Part shown: positions 11,430 through 22,993 of the stretch, in pieces
Layout of the letters: the number at the start of each line of letters is the position of its first letter
How positions within the stretch are numbered: the first letter of the stretch is position 1
NCBI RefSeq assembly: GCF_016808095.1
Contig: NC_068974.1
Location: 5,952,001-6,016,000, forward strand
Length of the DNA stretch: 64,000 nt
Source of the DNA: Vigna angularis
Lineage: Eukaryota; Streptophyta; Magnoliopsida; Fabales; Fabaceae
Direction: 5' to 3'
Made by a program: the position numbers and the translations under genes
Notes under the pieces: model-generated
Databases searched by the model: none
What the model was told of the DNA's origin: nothing
What the model saw: the letters and a program-made list of their open reading frames with translations, nothing else

Positions 11430-11972
11430 ATGGCGGGATCGCATCAAACCTTTGCAGAGGGTGCTTCTATCAATAGACCACCACTATTCACAGGTGAAAA
11501 TTACGCATTCTGGAAGGTTAGAATGCAAATTTTTATGGAATCTATTGATATAGATATTTGGGATGCTGTTGTATCTGGTCCTTTTGTTCCAATTAACAAT
11601 ATGCAGGAACCAAAGCCCCGTGACCAATGGACTGCTGAAGATAAGAAAAAATTTGGTAATGATGTAAAAGCTCGTAATATTATTTCATCTGCTTTAACTG
11701 TTGACGAGTTTTACAGGATTTCTATTTGTAAAACTGCACAAGAAATGTGGGAAGTACTTAGAGTAACCCATGAAGGTACAGATGATGTTAAGAGAGCTAG
11801 AAAGAATACCTTAATCCAGGAATACGAAATGTTCAGGATGAAGCAAGGCGAAACAATAGTAGATGTTCAGAAACGCTTCACCAACATCGTAAATCATCTT
11901 ATTGGATTAGGTAAGTCTTTCGATACTGATGAGCTTAATATAAAAATTTTGAAATCTTTAGACAGGTCTTAG
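11430..11972 (+). pseudogene. gag: gag, N-terminal part (ends at nonsense codon)
   Basis: This is the start of the capsid/nucleocapsid precursor that packages the retrotransposon RNA. I choose the ATG at 11430, giving MAGSHQTF, because this is the first ATG after the primer site and begins the region typical of copia Gag: PPLFTGENYAFWKVRMQIFM, the DUF4219/UBN2 signature. The frame meets TAG at 11970-11972. Reading resumes in the same frame on the other side (11982 onward) with family-typical sequence, so the break is one nonsense codon; relatives usually have Trp here. No frameshift is involved. A full Gag would require readthrough. Confidence 0.85.
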
Positions 11973-11981
11973 CAACCAAAA

Positions 11982-13130
11982 GTGACTGCAATTTCTGAGT
12001 CACAAAATCTCAACACAATGACAATGGCTGCATTATTTGGAAAGTTGAGAGAGCATGAACTTGACCTCGGAAGACTAGATGAAGAAGAAGCAAAAACTAA
12101 GAAAAAGACTCTAGCCTTCAAATCTGAGGTAGAAAAGAACAAAAGCAAAATGGAAGATGAAGACTCAGAAGAAGATGAAAATTTGAGTCTACTAATCAAG
12201 AGGTTCAATAGGTTCATGAAATCAAAAGGCAAAGGGAGATTCAGAAATGAAAAGAGAGAAAATCAAGGATCTTCCTCAAACTATAGATGCTATGGTTGCG
12301 GAGAAAAAGGACATTTAAAAGCAGACTGCCCAAATCAAAAGAAGGGTGAAGAAAAGAAAGAAAAGAAATTCTTCAAGAAAAAGAAAGCATACATCGCATG
12401 GGACGATGACAACGAATCAATTTCTGACTCAAGCAGTTCTGATGAAGAAGCAAACATATGTCTAATGGCGGATGACGACGACGCTGGAAGCCAAGTAAGT
12501 ACATCTAACGATTCAGATAATTCTAGTCAATATGATAGTGAAACTGAATTGCATGATACTTATGCTGCCTTATTAGTAGAATCCGAAAAATTAGATATAG
12601 CTCATAAGAAATTGAAAAAGGATTTCAAAGAGTTAAAATTAAATTTTGAAAATATTCTTGAAGAAAATGAAAATTTGAAAATTACTTCTGAAAATTTCTC
12701 TAAAATTAATGATAATTTGAAAACTGAATTTACAAATTTGTTTGAAGAAAACAGAAGTTTGAAAAATAAATTTTTATATCAAGCGGAAGAAATTAGAAAT
12801 CTAAAAAGCAAAATTTTATATCATGAAAAAGAAAAATATATTGCTAAAAATGAATGTGAATCTTGTATAAAATTCAAATATTTTTCTGAAAATACAACCA
12901 CTGGAGAATGTAGTAAAAATAATGAAAATAAGGTTGTTAAAAATAAGTATGTTCCTAGAATTAAACACAATTATAGAACCCGTAGAACTTGGGTAGAAAA
13001 AGGAGCAACTTATAGGAACACAAATGTTGCATCATGCTTTTATTGTATGAAAAAGGGTCATACATCAAACAAATGTAAAATTAAGCATTATGGTGTTCCA
13101 AGTGGTAGATATGCTTGGGTTGTAAAATGA
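11982..13130 (+). pseudogene. gag: gag, C-terminal part with two zinc knuckles
   Basis: In the same frame as the upstream part, it encodes the rest of Gag, about 380 residues. A CCHC zinc knuckle (CYGCGEKGHLKADC) is encoded at 12288-12329, followed by a Lys-rich segment, an acidic Ser/Asp/Glu-rich segment, a long Lys/Glu/Asn-rich coiled coil (about residues 200-300 of this piece) and a second CCHC knuckle (CFYCMKKGHTSNKC) at 13035-13076. It ends at TGA. The following ~80 bases up to pol carry stops in the pol frame, so a Gag-Pol fusion is not straightforward in this copy; pol lies in a different frame. Confidence 0.85.
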
Positions 13131-13209
13131 TTTCAATTTTTTTATCTAACCCAAAGGACCCATACAAAATAGTTGGGTACCTAAATAGCTTGTTCTTTTT
13201 ATGTTGTAG

Positions 13210-14031
13210 GAATTATCAAAACCAAGGAAGTATATGTGGTGTCTTGACAGTGGATGTTCAAAACACATGACCGGAGATAAAAAGAAATTTACAAGCTTCC
13301 GGAAAAAGGAACGAGGCTTTGTCACCTATGGTGACAACAACAAAGGAAAAATCCTTGGAATAGGAGATATTGGAAGTGAAGATACCTTGATGATCAAAGA
13401 CGTGCTATATGTGGAAGGATTAAAGCACAACTTATTTAGCATTAGTCAATTATGCGATAAAGGATTCAAGGTAACCTTCGAACAAAATTCTTGCACTATT
13501 TATAAAAATGATTCCTCTGAAATTGCTTTGAAAGGAATTAGGCATAACAATATTTATTTGATTGATTTAGAAAATGCATCAAATAGGAATATTTCATGTT
13601 TAGTAGTAAAAGAAGAAAATCCATGGTTATGGCATAAAAGAGCTGCACATATTCATATGCAACAATTGAATAAACTCATTTCTAAAGATTTAGTAATTGG
13701 TCTACCAAAACTAAAATATGTGAAAAACAAATTTTGTGATGCATGTCAAAAGGGAAAACAAGTGAAATCATCTTTTCATTCGAAAAATGTTGTTTCTAGT
13801 TTAAAACCCTTAGAACTTTTGCACATGGATTTATTTGGTCCCTCTAGGATAAAAAGTTTTGGAGGAAATTATTATGCTTTAGTTATTGTAGATGATTATT
13901 CAAGATATACTTGGACTTTCTTTCTTACTCTTAAAAGTGAAGCTTTCAAAGAATTTAAAAAGTTTGCAAATTTGGTTCAAAATGAAAAGGATTTGAAAAT
14001 AAAGGCTATTAGAAGTGACCATGGAGGTTAA
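13210..14031 (+). pseudogene. pol: pol, protease and integrase N-terminal part
   Basis: The frame opens after a TAG at 13207; the first Met is at 13234. The aspartic protease active site DSG is at 13245-13253 within LDSGCSKHMTG. The gag-pre-integrase zinc-binding region follows (LWHKRAAHIH ... CDACQKGKQ), then the integrase core with the first catalytic Asp at 13828 (HMDLFGP) and the second at 14017 (SDHGG). A TAA at 14029 terminates the frame two codons after the Gly pair; relatives have Glu here. The same frame continues beyond it, so this is again a pure nonsense mutation. Confidence 0.88.
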
Positions 14032-14808
14032 TTTCAAAATGAATCTTTTGAAACTTTTTGTGAAGAATATGGCATTTCTCATAATTTTTCTGCACCTAGA
14101 ACTCCTCAACAAAATGGAGTTGTAGAAAGAAAGAATAGATCCTTAGAGGAACTTGCTAGAACTATGTTAAATGAATATAGTGTTCCTAAACAATTTTGGG
14201 CTAATGCTGTGAGTACTGCATGTTATGTATTGAATAGAATGCTTATTAGGCCAATTTTGAAATGTACTCCTTATGAACTTTTTAAAGGAAGAAAACCAAA
14301 TGTTTCACATTTAAGAATTTTTGGATGCAAAAGTTTTGTCTTAAATAATGGAAAACAAAATTTAGGAAAATTTGATTCCAAATCCGATGAAGCTATTTTT
14401 CTAGGATATTCTCTAACTAGCAAAGCTTATAGAGTTTTTAATCAGAAAACACTTGAAATAGAAGAATCTGTGCATGTTGTCTTTGATGAAATTGTGGACC
14501 TTGAGGTAAAACCTCTTGAGTCAGATGAATCAGATGCAGGTGAAAATGAAGACTTGCAAAAGACAACCAATGAAGAGAAAATGAATAATCCTCAAGATGA
14601 TGAAGATCTAAACAAAATATGGCAACAACCTAGAGGATTATCATTGGACAACATCATTGGCGACATATCAAAAGGGGTAAATACTAGAAGAAACTTAGTT
14701 AATTTTTGTATGAATGTAGCTTTTATGTCGCAGATTGAACCTAAGAACATTAAGGAAGCTCTTCAAGATGAACAATGGTGTATTGTGATGCAAGAAGAAC
14801 TCAACTAG
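14032..14808 (+). pseudogene. pol: pol, integrase C-terminal part
   Basis: In frame with the preceding part. It contains the catalytic Glu of the integrase DDE triad at 14125 (NGVVERKN), then the GKG-like C-terminal integrase region ([30 protein letters not shown]) and an acidic linker. It stops at TAG 14806, where relatives have Gln; reading continues in frame. The first in-frame ATG is at 14164, but no independent start is implied. Confidence 0.87.
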
Positions 14809-16263
14809 TTTGAAAGAAATCAAGTTTGGGAATTGATTCCTAGAGAAAATACTCATCAAGTAATTGGAACAAAATGGGTATTCAGAAACAAACTGGATGA
14901 AGATGGAAACATCACCAAGAATAAAGCTAGGCTTGTGGCTCAAGGATATAGTCAAGAAGAAGGTATAGATTATGATGAGACATATGCTCCAGTTGCCAGG
15001 TTAGAGGCAATACGCCTACTTCTTGCTTATGCATCTATAATGAAATTTAAATTATTTCAAATGGATGTTAAAAGTGCATTTCTAAATGGTTTTATAAAAG
15101 AAGATGTGTTTGTTGAACAACCACCCGGTTTTGAAGATTTTAAATTTCCAAATCACATCTATAAGTTAAAGAAAGCACTTTATGGTTTAAAACAAGCACC
15201 TAGATCTTGGTATGAAAGACTTAGCAATTTTCTGTTAGAAAATGATTTTAATAGAGGAAAAGTTGATTCCACTTTGTTTATTAAAAGAGTCGAAAAACAT
15301 ATTTTGATTATTCAAGTATATGTTGATGATATTATTTTTGGATCAACTAATAAATCTCTTTGTGAAGAATTTGCTAAGACTATGCAGGGTGAATTTGAAA
15401 TGTCTATGATGGGAGAATTAACATTCTTCCTTGGTCTTCAAATTAAGCAAATGAAAGAAGGTACGTTCATTTCTCAAACTAAGTATTGTAGAGAAATTCT
15501 TAAGAAGTTTGAAATGGACAAAGCAAAGGAAGCATCTACACCTATGGGAACCTCTTGCTATCTTGACAAAGATGAGTCAGGTAAAGAGGTAAATCAAACT
15601 AAATATAGATGTATGATAGGTTCTTTGTTATATCTCACTGCTAGTAGACCAGATATTATGCAGAGTGTTTGTGTGTGTGCTAGGTATCAATCTAGTCCTA
15701 GAGAATCTCACCTTACTGTAGTTAAAAGAATATTGAAATATCTCAAGGGAACTGCATCCTTTGGTTTATGGTATCCATCTGGAACGGAACCTAGTCTTGT
15801 AGGATTTTCCGATGCAGATTATGGAGGTTGTAAGATAGATAGAAAAAACACTAGTGGAACATGTCATCTTCTAGGTAGTTCCTTAGTTTCTTGGCATTCT
15901 AAGAAACAAGCCTGTGTAGCCTTATCTACCACTGAGGCTGAATATATTGCTGCGGGAAATTGCTGTGCGCAAATTTTATGGATGAAACAGCAATTAGAAG
16001 ACTATGACATTCATTTAGATCATATTCCACTCAAGTGTGATAATACAAGTGCAATAAATCTTACAAACAATCCCATAATGCATTCTAGAACTAAGCACAT
16101 TGAGATTAGGCATCACTTCCTTAGAGATCATGTGCAAAAAGAAGATTGTGAAATAGAATATATTGATACCCAACATCAATTAGCTGATATTTTCACCAAA
16201 GCATTGCCTAAAGATAGATTCTATGAGCTTAGAAGAGATTTAGGAATATTGAAAACATCTTAA
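14809..16263 (+). pseudogene. pol: pol, reverse transcriptase and RNase H
   Basis: In frame with the upstream pol parts and itself uninterrupted to TAA at 16261. The RT domain starts at GTKWVFRNK and includes ARLVAQGY, QMDVKSAFLNG, ALYGLKQAPRSW and the catalytic YVDD at 15319-15330 followed by IIFGST. RNase H begins around 15790 with the acidic residue of SDADYGG (15811), then TEAEY, CDNTSA and HSRTKHIEIRHHF, ending ADIFTKAL. The order integrase-RT-RNase H identifies Ty1/copia. The domain looks intact on its own; only the upstream nonsense codons would prevent its production as part of Pol. Confidence 0.92.
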
Positions 16264-16310
16264 AATTGAAAATAAGAAAAATTTGGTGATTTTCGGAAAT
16301 CAGCGTCTGT

Positions 16311-16603
16311 TAATCGATTAGTCCGTACTGCTAATCGATTAACGTTAATCGATTAACAGGTCCTGTTAATCGATTAACATACGTTACAGGGAGTAAATTC
16401 TGCAAAATCTAGCCGTTGTAACGGCTATAAACGGCCATTTTTTTAAATTTGAACGTTGGGGGGTCATTTCTCAGCCTATTTAAAACCATACCATCCCTCA
16501 TTTTTACCCACTCACTTTACCCATCCCTCTACAAGTCAAATTCACTTCATTTCCTCACTCAAAATTCCATTATCTTGCTGTCCAAAATTCTTTTCAAACT
16601 CTC
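16311..16603 (+). promoter_or_regulatory. Putative internal promoter of the array cassette (unit 1; repeated in every unit)
   Basis: Four TAATCGATTA palindromes at 16311-16380 mirror the LTR U3 cluster and share flanking bases with it (GTTAATCGATTAACATA; AGCCGTTG). Downstream are two TATA-like sequences, CTATAAAC at 16425 and CTATTTAAA at 16476, then about 120 pyrimidine- and A-rich bases before the ATG at 16604. No transcript data are available; a promoter is inferred from the resemblance to the LTR. The same block precedes each of the other 11 ORFs. Confidence 0.55.
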
Positions 16604-17386
16604 ATGGCTGAACCATCAAGAAGAAGAAGAAGAAGAAGCTATGGATCGGAAAGCACGCCTCTAGCACGTGGTCCAAATATTCATGGATGGATTTCCGATG
16701 ATGGAAGGCATGAAGAATATTTGCAAATGTGGAAAGAACGCAAGATTCTTCGTAAAAAATTTGTTGATCTCAATTGGTTTACTGCACATCAATTTCAATT
16801 TTCTCAGCAATTGATTGAGCAAGGCGTCCAGCATCTATTGCAACTTCAAGGGCGTTACTATCCAGATTTGGTAAGAGTATTCTACTATAATCTGAAGTCC
16901 CACAATGGTATTGTTTACACTCGTGTAAAAGGGGTAGATATTATTCTGGATAATGACATTTGGACAAATGTTGCTCATCTTCCCATCTTAGAAAATACTA
17001 TGCATGTGCCAAATGACTTTGGTGATTTTAACAAAATTTTGGCCTATCGCTCCTTCATGCGTAATCCTCAACAACCTCTACCTAATAGGAGATATCTTCT
17101 AGTAGGAAATCTTAGAATGGAGGAAAGGGTCCTTCATTATCTTATTGTGTGGTTGCTTTGTCCAAGAGGTTCAAACTTAGCACAATGCTTTGAAACCGAT
17201 TTGATGATCATGTCTGCTATCACTCAAAATATGAAAATCAATTGGGCAAGTCTCATCTCCGATACGATTGTCCGTGCAAAGAGGTATGACAGAGGTCATC
17301 TTCCATATCCTCTCCTCATTTCCTTAATCTGTGTCTATAAAGGAGTTGATGTTACGGGGGAGAAATTTCTCACCGTAATCGATTAG
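16604..17386 (+). CDS. Array protein copy 1, truncated (260 aa)
   Basis: The protein starts MAEPS followed by six to seven Arg-region residues (a possible nuclear-localisation or nucleic-acid-binding patch). A globular region follows with motifs HGWISDDGRHEEY, GRYYPDLVRVFYYNL, TRVKGVDIILDNDIW and LIVWLLCPRGSNLAQ. It has no signal peptide or membrane segment, so it is not an envelope-like protein. The layout matches what databases call a putative plant transposon protein domain, function unknown; that match is from memory and should be verified. The last residues, VID, and the TAG stop derive from the palindrome of the next unit. Unit 1 carries the AAAACC variant in its leader (16482 region), shared with units 5 and 8. 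Confidence 0.85.
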   Translation: MAEPSRRRRRRSYGSESTPLARGPNIHGWISDDGRHEEYLQMWKERKILRKKFVDLNWFTAHQFQFSQQLIEQGVQHLLQLQGRYYPDLVRVFYYNLKSHNGIVYTRVKGVDIILDNDIWTNVAHLPILENTMHVPNDFGDFNKILAYRSFMRNPQQPLPNRRYLLVGNLRMEERVLHYLIVWLLCPRGSNLAQCFETDLMIMSAITQNMKINWASLISDTIVRAKRYDRGHLPYPLLISLICVYKGVDVTGEKFLTVID

Positions 17387-17668
17387 TCCGTACTGCTAAT
17401 CGATTAACGTTAATCGATTAACAGGTCCTGTTAATCGATTAACATACGTTACAGGGAGTAAATTCTGCAAAATCTAGCCGTTGTAACGGCTATAAACGGC
17501 CATTTTTTTAAATTTGAACGTTGGGGGGTCATTTCTCAGCCTATTTAAACCCATACCATCCCTCATTTTTACCCACTCACTTTACCCATCCCTCTACAAG
17601 TCAAATTCACTTCATTTCCTCACTCAAAATTCCATTATCTTGCTGTCCAAAATTCTTTTCAAACTCTC

Positions 17669-18451
17669 ATGGCTGAACCATCAAGAAGAAGAAGAAGAAG
17701 AAGCTATGGATCGGAAAGCACGCCTCTAGCACGTGGTCCAAATATTCATGGATGGATTTCCGATGATGGAAGGCATGAAGAATATTTGCAAATGTGGAAA
17801 GAACGCAAGATTCTTCGTAAAAAATTTGTTGATCTCAATTGGTTTACTGCACATCAATTTCAATTTTCTCAGCAATTGATTGAGCAAGGCGTCCAGCATC
17901 TATTGCAACTTCAAGGGCGTTACTATCCAGATTTGGTAAGAGTATTCTACTATAATCTGAAGTCCCACAATGGTATTGTTTACACTCGTGTAAAAGGGGT
18001 AGATATTATTCTGGATAATGACATTTGGACAAATGTTGCTCATCTTCCCATCTTAGAAAATACTATGCATGTGCCAAATGACTTTGGTGATTTTAACAAA
18101 ATTTTGGCCTATCGCTCCTTCATGCGTAATCCTCAACAACCTCTACCTAATAGGAGATATCTTCTAGTAGGAAATCTTAGAATGGAGGAAAGGGTCCTTC
18201 ATTATCTTATTGTGTGGTTGCTTTGTCCAAGAGGTTCAAACTTAGCACAATGCTTTGAAACCGATTTGATGATCATGTCTGCTATCACTCAAAATATGAA
18301 AATCAATTGGGCAAGTCTCATCTCCGATACGATTGTCCGTGCAAAGAGGTATGACAGAGGTCATCTTCCATATCCTCTCCTCATTTCCTTAATCTGTGTC
18401 TATAAAGGAGTTGATGTTACGGGGGAGAAATTTCTCACCGTAATCGATTAG
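17669..18451 (+). CDS. Array protein copy 2, truncated (260 aa)
   Basis: Identical in protein sequence to copy 1. The leader has the majority AAACCC variant. Stop codon supplied by the next unit's palindrome. Together with units 3, 4, 6 and 9 it represents the array consensus, with no private change noticed. Confidence 0.85.
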   Translation: MAEPSRRRRRRSYGSESTPLARGPNIHGWISDDGRHEEYLQMWKERKILRKKFVDLNWFTAHQFQFSQQLIEQGVQHLLQLQGRYYPDLVRVFYYNLKSHNGIVYTRVKGVDIILDNDIWTNVAHLPILENTMHVPNDFGDFNKILAYRSFMRNPQQPLPNRRYLLVGNLRMEERVLHYLIVWLLCPRGSNLAQCFETDLMIMSAITQNMKINWASLISDTIVRAKRYDRGHLPYPLLISLICVYKGVDVTGEKFLTVID

Positions 18452-18733
18452 TCCGTACTGCTAATCGATTAACGTTAATCGATTAACAGGTCCTGTTAAT
18501 CGATTAACATACGTTACAGGGAGTAAATTCTGCAAAATCTAGCCGTTGTAACGGCTATAAACGGCCATTTTTTTAAATTTGAACGTTGGGGGGTCATTTC
18601 TCAGCCTATTTAAACCCATACCATCCCTCATTTTTACCCACTCACTTTACCCATCCCTCTACAAGTCAAATTCACTTCATTTCCTCACTCAAAATTCCAT
18701 TATCTTGCTGTCCAAAATTCTTTTCAAACTCTC

Positions 18734-19516
18734 ATGGCTGAACCATCAAGAAGAAGAAGAAGAAGAAGCTATGGATCGGAAAGCACGCCTCTAGCACGTG
18801 GTCCAAATATTCATGGATGGATTTCCGATGATGGAAGGCATGAAGAATATTTGCAAATGTGGAAAGAACGCAAGATTCTTCGTAAAAAATTTGTTGATCT
18901 CAATTGGTTTACTGCACATCAATTTCAATTTTCTCAGCAATTGATTGAGCAAGGCGTCCAGCATCTATTGCAACTTCAAGGGCGTTACTATCCAGATTTG
19001 GTAAGAGTATTCTACTATAATCTGAAGTCCCACAATGGTATTGTTTACACTCGTGTAAAAGGGGTAGATATTATTCTGGATAATGACATTTGGACAAATG
19101 TTGCTCATCTTCCCATCTTAGAAAATACTATGCATGTGCCAAATGACTTTGGTGATTTTAACAAAATTTTGGCCTATCGCTCCTTCATGCGTAATCCTCA
19201 ACAACCTCTACCTAATAGGAGATATCTTCTAGTAGGAAATCTTAGAATGGAGGAAAGGGTCCTTCATTATCTTATTGTGTGGTTGCTTTGTCCAAGAGGT
19301 TCAAACTTAGCACAATGCTTTGAAACCGATTTGATGATCATGTCTGCTATCACTCAAAATATGAAAATCAATTGGGCAAGTCTCATCTCCGATACGATTG
19401 TCCGTGCAAAGAGGTATGACAGAGGTCATCTTCCATATCCTCTCCTCATTTCCTTAATCTGTGTCTATAAAGGAGTTGATGTTACGGGGGAGAAATTTCT
19501 CACCGTAATCGATTAG
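18734..19516 (+). CDS. Array protein copy 3, truncated (260 aa)
   Basis: Consensus unit; protein identical to copies 1 and 2 and leader of the AAACCC type. No private variant noticed. Confidence 0.85.
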   Translation: MAEPSRRRRRRSYGSESTPLARGPNIHGWISDDGRHEEYLQMWKERKILRKKFVDLNWFTAHQFQFSQQLIEQGVQHLLQLQGRYYPDLVRVFYYNLKSHNGIVYTRVKGVDIILDNDIWTNVAHLPILENTMHVPNDFGDFNKILAYRSFMRNPQQPLPNRRYLLVGNLRMEERVLHYLIVWLLCPRGSNLAQCFETDLMIMSAITQNMKINWASLISDTIVRAKRYDRGHLPYPLLISLICVYKGVDVTGEKFLTVID

Positions 19517-19798
19517 TCCGTACTGCTAATCGATTAACGTTAATCGATTAACAGGTCCTGTTAATCGATTAACATACGTTACAGGGAGTAAATTCTGCAA
19601 AATCTAGCCGTTGTAACGGCTATAAACGGCCATTTTTTTAAATTTGAACGTTGGGGGGTCATTTCTCAGCCTATTTAAACCCATACCATCCCTCATTTTT
19701 ACCCACTCACTTTACCCATCCCTCTACAAGTCAAATTCACTTCATTTCCTCACTCAAAATTCCATTATCTTGCTGTCCAAAATTCTTTTCAAACTCTC

Positions 19799-20581
19799 AT
19801 GGCTGAACCATCAAGAAGAAGAAGAAGAAGAAGCTATGGATCGGAAAGCACGCCTCTAGCACGTGGTCCAAATATTCATGGATGGATTTCCGATGATGGA
19901 AGGCATGAAGAATATTTGCAAATGTGGAAAGAACGCAAGATTCTTCGTAAAAAATTTGTTGATCTCAATTGGTTTACTGCACATCAATTTCAATTTTCTC
20001 AGCAATTGATTGAGCAAGGCGTCCAGCATCTATTGCAACTTCAAGGGCGTTACTATCCAGATTTGGTAAGAGTATTCTACTATAATCTGAAGTCCCACAA
20101 TGGTATTGTTTACACTCGTGTAAAAGGGGTAGATATTATTCTGGATAATGACATTTGGACAAATGTTGCTCATCTTCCCATCTTAGAAAATACTATGCAT
20201 GTGCCAAATGACTTTGGTGATTTTAACAAAATTTTGGCCTATCGCTCCTTCATGCGTAATCCTCAACAACCTCTACCTAATAGGAGATATCTTCTAGTAG
20301 GAAATCTTAGAATGGAGGAAAGGGTCCTTCATTATCTTATTGTGTGGTTGCTTTGTCCAAGAGGTTCAAACTTAGCACAATGCTTTGAAACCGATTTGAT
20401 GATCATGTCTGCTATCACTCAAAATATGAAAATCAATTGGGCAAGTCTCATCTCCGATACGATTGTCCGTGCAAAGAGGTATGACAGAGGTCATCTTCCA
20501 TATCCTCTCCTCATTTCCTTAATCTGTGTCTATAAAGGAGTTGATGTTACGGGGGAGAAATTTCTCACCGTAATCGATTAG
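19799..20581 (+). CDS. Array protein copy 4, truncated (260 aa)
   Basis: Consensus unit; protein identical to copy 1. It precedes a unit with the AAAACC leader, closing a possible four-unit block (units 1-4). Confidence 0.85.
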   Translation: MAEPSRRRRRRSYGSESTPLARGPNIHGWISDDGRHEEYLQMWKERKILRKKFVDLNWFTAHQFQFSQQLIEQGVQHLLQLQGRYYPDLVRVFYYNLKSHNGIVYTRVKGVDIILDNDIWTNVAHLPILENTMHVPNDFGDFNKILAYRSFMRNPQQPLPNRRYLLVGNLRMEERVLHYLIVWLLCPRGSNLAQCFETDLMIMSAITQNMKINWASLISDTIVRAKRYDRGHLPYPLLISLICVYKGVDVTGEKFLTVID

Positions 20582-20863
20582 TCCGTACTGCTAATCGATT
20601 AACGTTAATCGATTAACAGGTCCTGTTAATCGATTAACATACGTTACAGGGAGTAAATTCTGCAAAATCTAGCCGTTGTAACGGCTATAAACGGCCATTT
20701 TTTTAAATTTGAACGTTGGGGGGTCATTTCTCAGCCTATTTAAAACCATACCATCCCTCATTTTTACCCACTCACTTTACCCATCCCTCTACAAGTCAAA
20801 TTCACTTCATTTCCTCACTCAAAATTCCATTATCTTGCTGTCCAAAATTCTTTTCAAACTCTC

Positions 20864-21646
20864 ATGGCTGAACCATCAAGAAGAAGAAGAAGAAGAAGCT
20901 ATGGATCGGAAAGCACGCCTCTAGCACGTGGTCCAAATATTCATGGATGGATTTCCGATGATGGAAGGCATGAAGAATATTTGCAAATGTGGAAAGAACG
21001 CAAGATTCTTCGTAAAAAATTTGTTGATCTCAATTGGTTTACTGCACATCAATTTCAATTTTCTCAGCAATTGATTGAGCAAGGCGTCCAGCATCTATTG
21101 CAACTTCAAGGGCGTTACTATCCAGATTTGGTAAGAGTATTCTACTATAATCTGAAGTCCCACAATGGTATTGTTTACACTCGTGTAAAAGGGGTAGATA
21201 TTATTCTGGATAATGACATTTGGACAAATGTTGCTCATCTTCCCATCTTAGAAAATACTATGCATGTGCCAAATGACTTTGGTGATTTTAACAAAATTTT
21301 GGCCTATCGCTCCTTCATGCGTAATCCTCAACAACCTCTACCTAATAGGAGATATCTTCTAGTAGGAAATCTTAGAATGGAGGAAAGGGTCCTTCATTAT
21401 CTTATTGTGTGGTTGCTTTGTCCAAGAGGTTCAAACTTAGCACAATGCTTTGAAACCGATTTGATGATCATGTCTGCTATCACTCAAAATATGAAAATCA
21501 ATTGGGCAAGTCTCATCTCCGATACGATTGTCCGTGCAAAGAGGTATGACAGAGGTCATCTTCCATATCCTCTCCTCATTTCCTTAATCTGTGTCTATAA
21601 AGGAGTTGATGTTACGGGGGAGAAATTTCTCACCGTAATCGATTAG
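20864..21646 (+). CDS. Array protein copy 5, truncated (260 aa)
   Basis: Protein identical to copy 1. It also shares copy 1's AAAACC leader variant, consistent with unit 5 being a duplicate of unit 1 or of a block beginning with it. Confidence 0.85.
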   Translation: MAEPSRRRRRRSYGSESTPLARGPNIHGWISDDGRHEEYLQMWKERKILRKKFVDLNWFTAHQFQFSQQLIEQGVQHLLQLQGRYYPDLVRVFYYNLKSHNGIVYTRVKGVDIILDNDIWTNVAHLPILENTMHVPNDFGDFNKILAYRSFMRNPQQPLPNRRYLLVGNLRMEERVLHYLIVWLLCPRGSNLAQCFETDLMIMSAITQNMKINWASLISDTIVRAKRYDRGHLPYPLLISLICVYKGVDVTGEKFLTVID

Positions 21647-21928
21647 TCCGTACTGCTAATCGATTAACGTTAATCGATTAACAGGTCCTGTTAATCGATT
21701 AACATACGTTACAGGGAGTAAATTCTGCAAAATCTAGCCGTTGTAACGGCTATAAACGGCCATTTTTTTAAATTTGAACGTTGGGGGGTCATTTCTCAGC
21801 CTATTTAAACCCATACCATCCCTCATTTTTACCCACTCACTTTACCCATCCCTCTACAAGTCAAATTCACTTCATTTCCTCACTCAAAATTCCATTATCT
21901 TGCTGTCCAAAATTCTTTTCAAACTCTC

Positions 21929-22711
21929 ATGGCTGAACCATCAAGAAGAAGAAGAAGAAGAAGCTATGGATCGGAAAGCACGCCTCTAGCACGTGGTCCA
22001 AATATTCATGGATGGATTTCCGATGATGGAAGGCATGAAGAATATTTGCAAATGTGGAAAGAACGCAAGATTCTTCGTAAAAAATTTGTTGATCTCAATT
22101 GGTTTACTGCACATCAATTTCAATTTTCTCAGCAATTGATTGAGCAAGGCGTCCAGCATCTATTGCAACTTCAAGGGCGTTACTATCCAGATTTGGTAAG
22201 AGTATTCTACTATAATCTGAAGTCCCACAATGGTATTGTTTACACTCGTGTAAAAGGGGTAGATATTATTCTGGATAATGACATTTGGACAAATGTTGCT
22301 CATCTTCCCATCTTAGAAAATACTATGCATGTGCCAAATGACTTTGGTGATTTTAACAAAATTTTGGCCTATCGCTCCTTCATGCGTAATCCTCAACAAC
22401 CTCTACCTAATAGGAGATATCTTCTAGTAGGAAATCTTAGAATGGAGGAAAGGGTCCTTCATTATCTTATTGTGTGGTTGCTTTGTCCAAGAGGTTCAAA
22501 CTTAGCACAATGCTTTGAAACCGATTTGATGATCATGTCTGCTATCACTCAAAATATGAAAATCAATTGGGCAAGTCTCATCTCCGATACGATTGTCCGT
22601 GCAAAGAGGTATGACAGAGGTCATCTTCCATATCCTCTCCTCATTTCCTTAATCTGTGTCTATAAAGGAGTTGATGTTACGGGGGAGAAATTTCTCACCG
22701 TAATCGATTAG
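21929..22711 (+). CDS. Array protein copy 6, truncated (260 aa)
   Basis: Consensus unit with AAACCC leader; protein identical to copy 1. No private variant noticed. Confidence 0.85.
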   Translation: MAEPSRRRRRRSYGSESTPLARGPNIHGWISDDGRHEEYLQMWKERKILRKKFVDLNWFTAHQFQFSQQLIEQGVQHLLQLQGRYYPDLVRVFYYNLKSHNGIVYTRVKGVDIILDNDIWTNVAHLPILENTMHVPNDFGDFNKILAYRSFMRNPQQPLPNRRYLLVGNLRMEERVLHYLIVWLLCPRGSNLAQCFETDLMIMSAITQNMKINWASLISDTIVRAKRYDRGHLPYPLLISLICVYKGVDVTGEKFLTVID

Positions 22712-22993
22712 TCCGTACTGCTAATCGATTAACGTTAATCGATTAACAGGTCCTGTTAATCGATTAACATACGTTACAGGGAGTAAATTCTGCAAAATCT
22801 AGCCGTTGTAACGGCTATAAACGGCCATTTTTTTAAATTTGAACGTTGGGGGGTCATTTCTCAGCCTATTTAAACCCATACCATCCCTCATTTTTACCCA
22901 CTCACTTTACCCATCCCTCTACAAGTCAAATTCACTTCATTTCCTCACTCAAAATTCCATTATCTTGCTGTCCAAAATTCTTTTCAAACTCTC

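Noticed and set aside
16449..16664. A 71-codon frame at the start of every array unit, overlapping the accessory ORF
   Set aside because: It depends on a non-ATG start, covers the leader and AGAAGA run in another frame (giving poly-Glu), and has no family resemblance; it is a shadow of the leader and real ORF.
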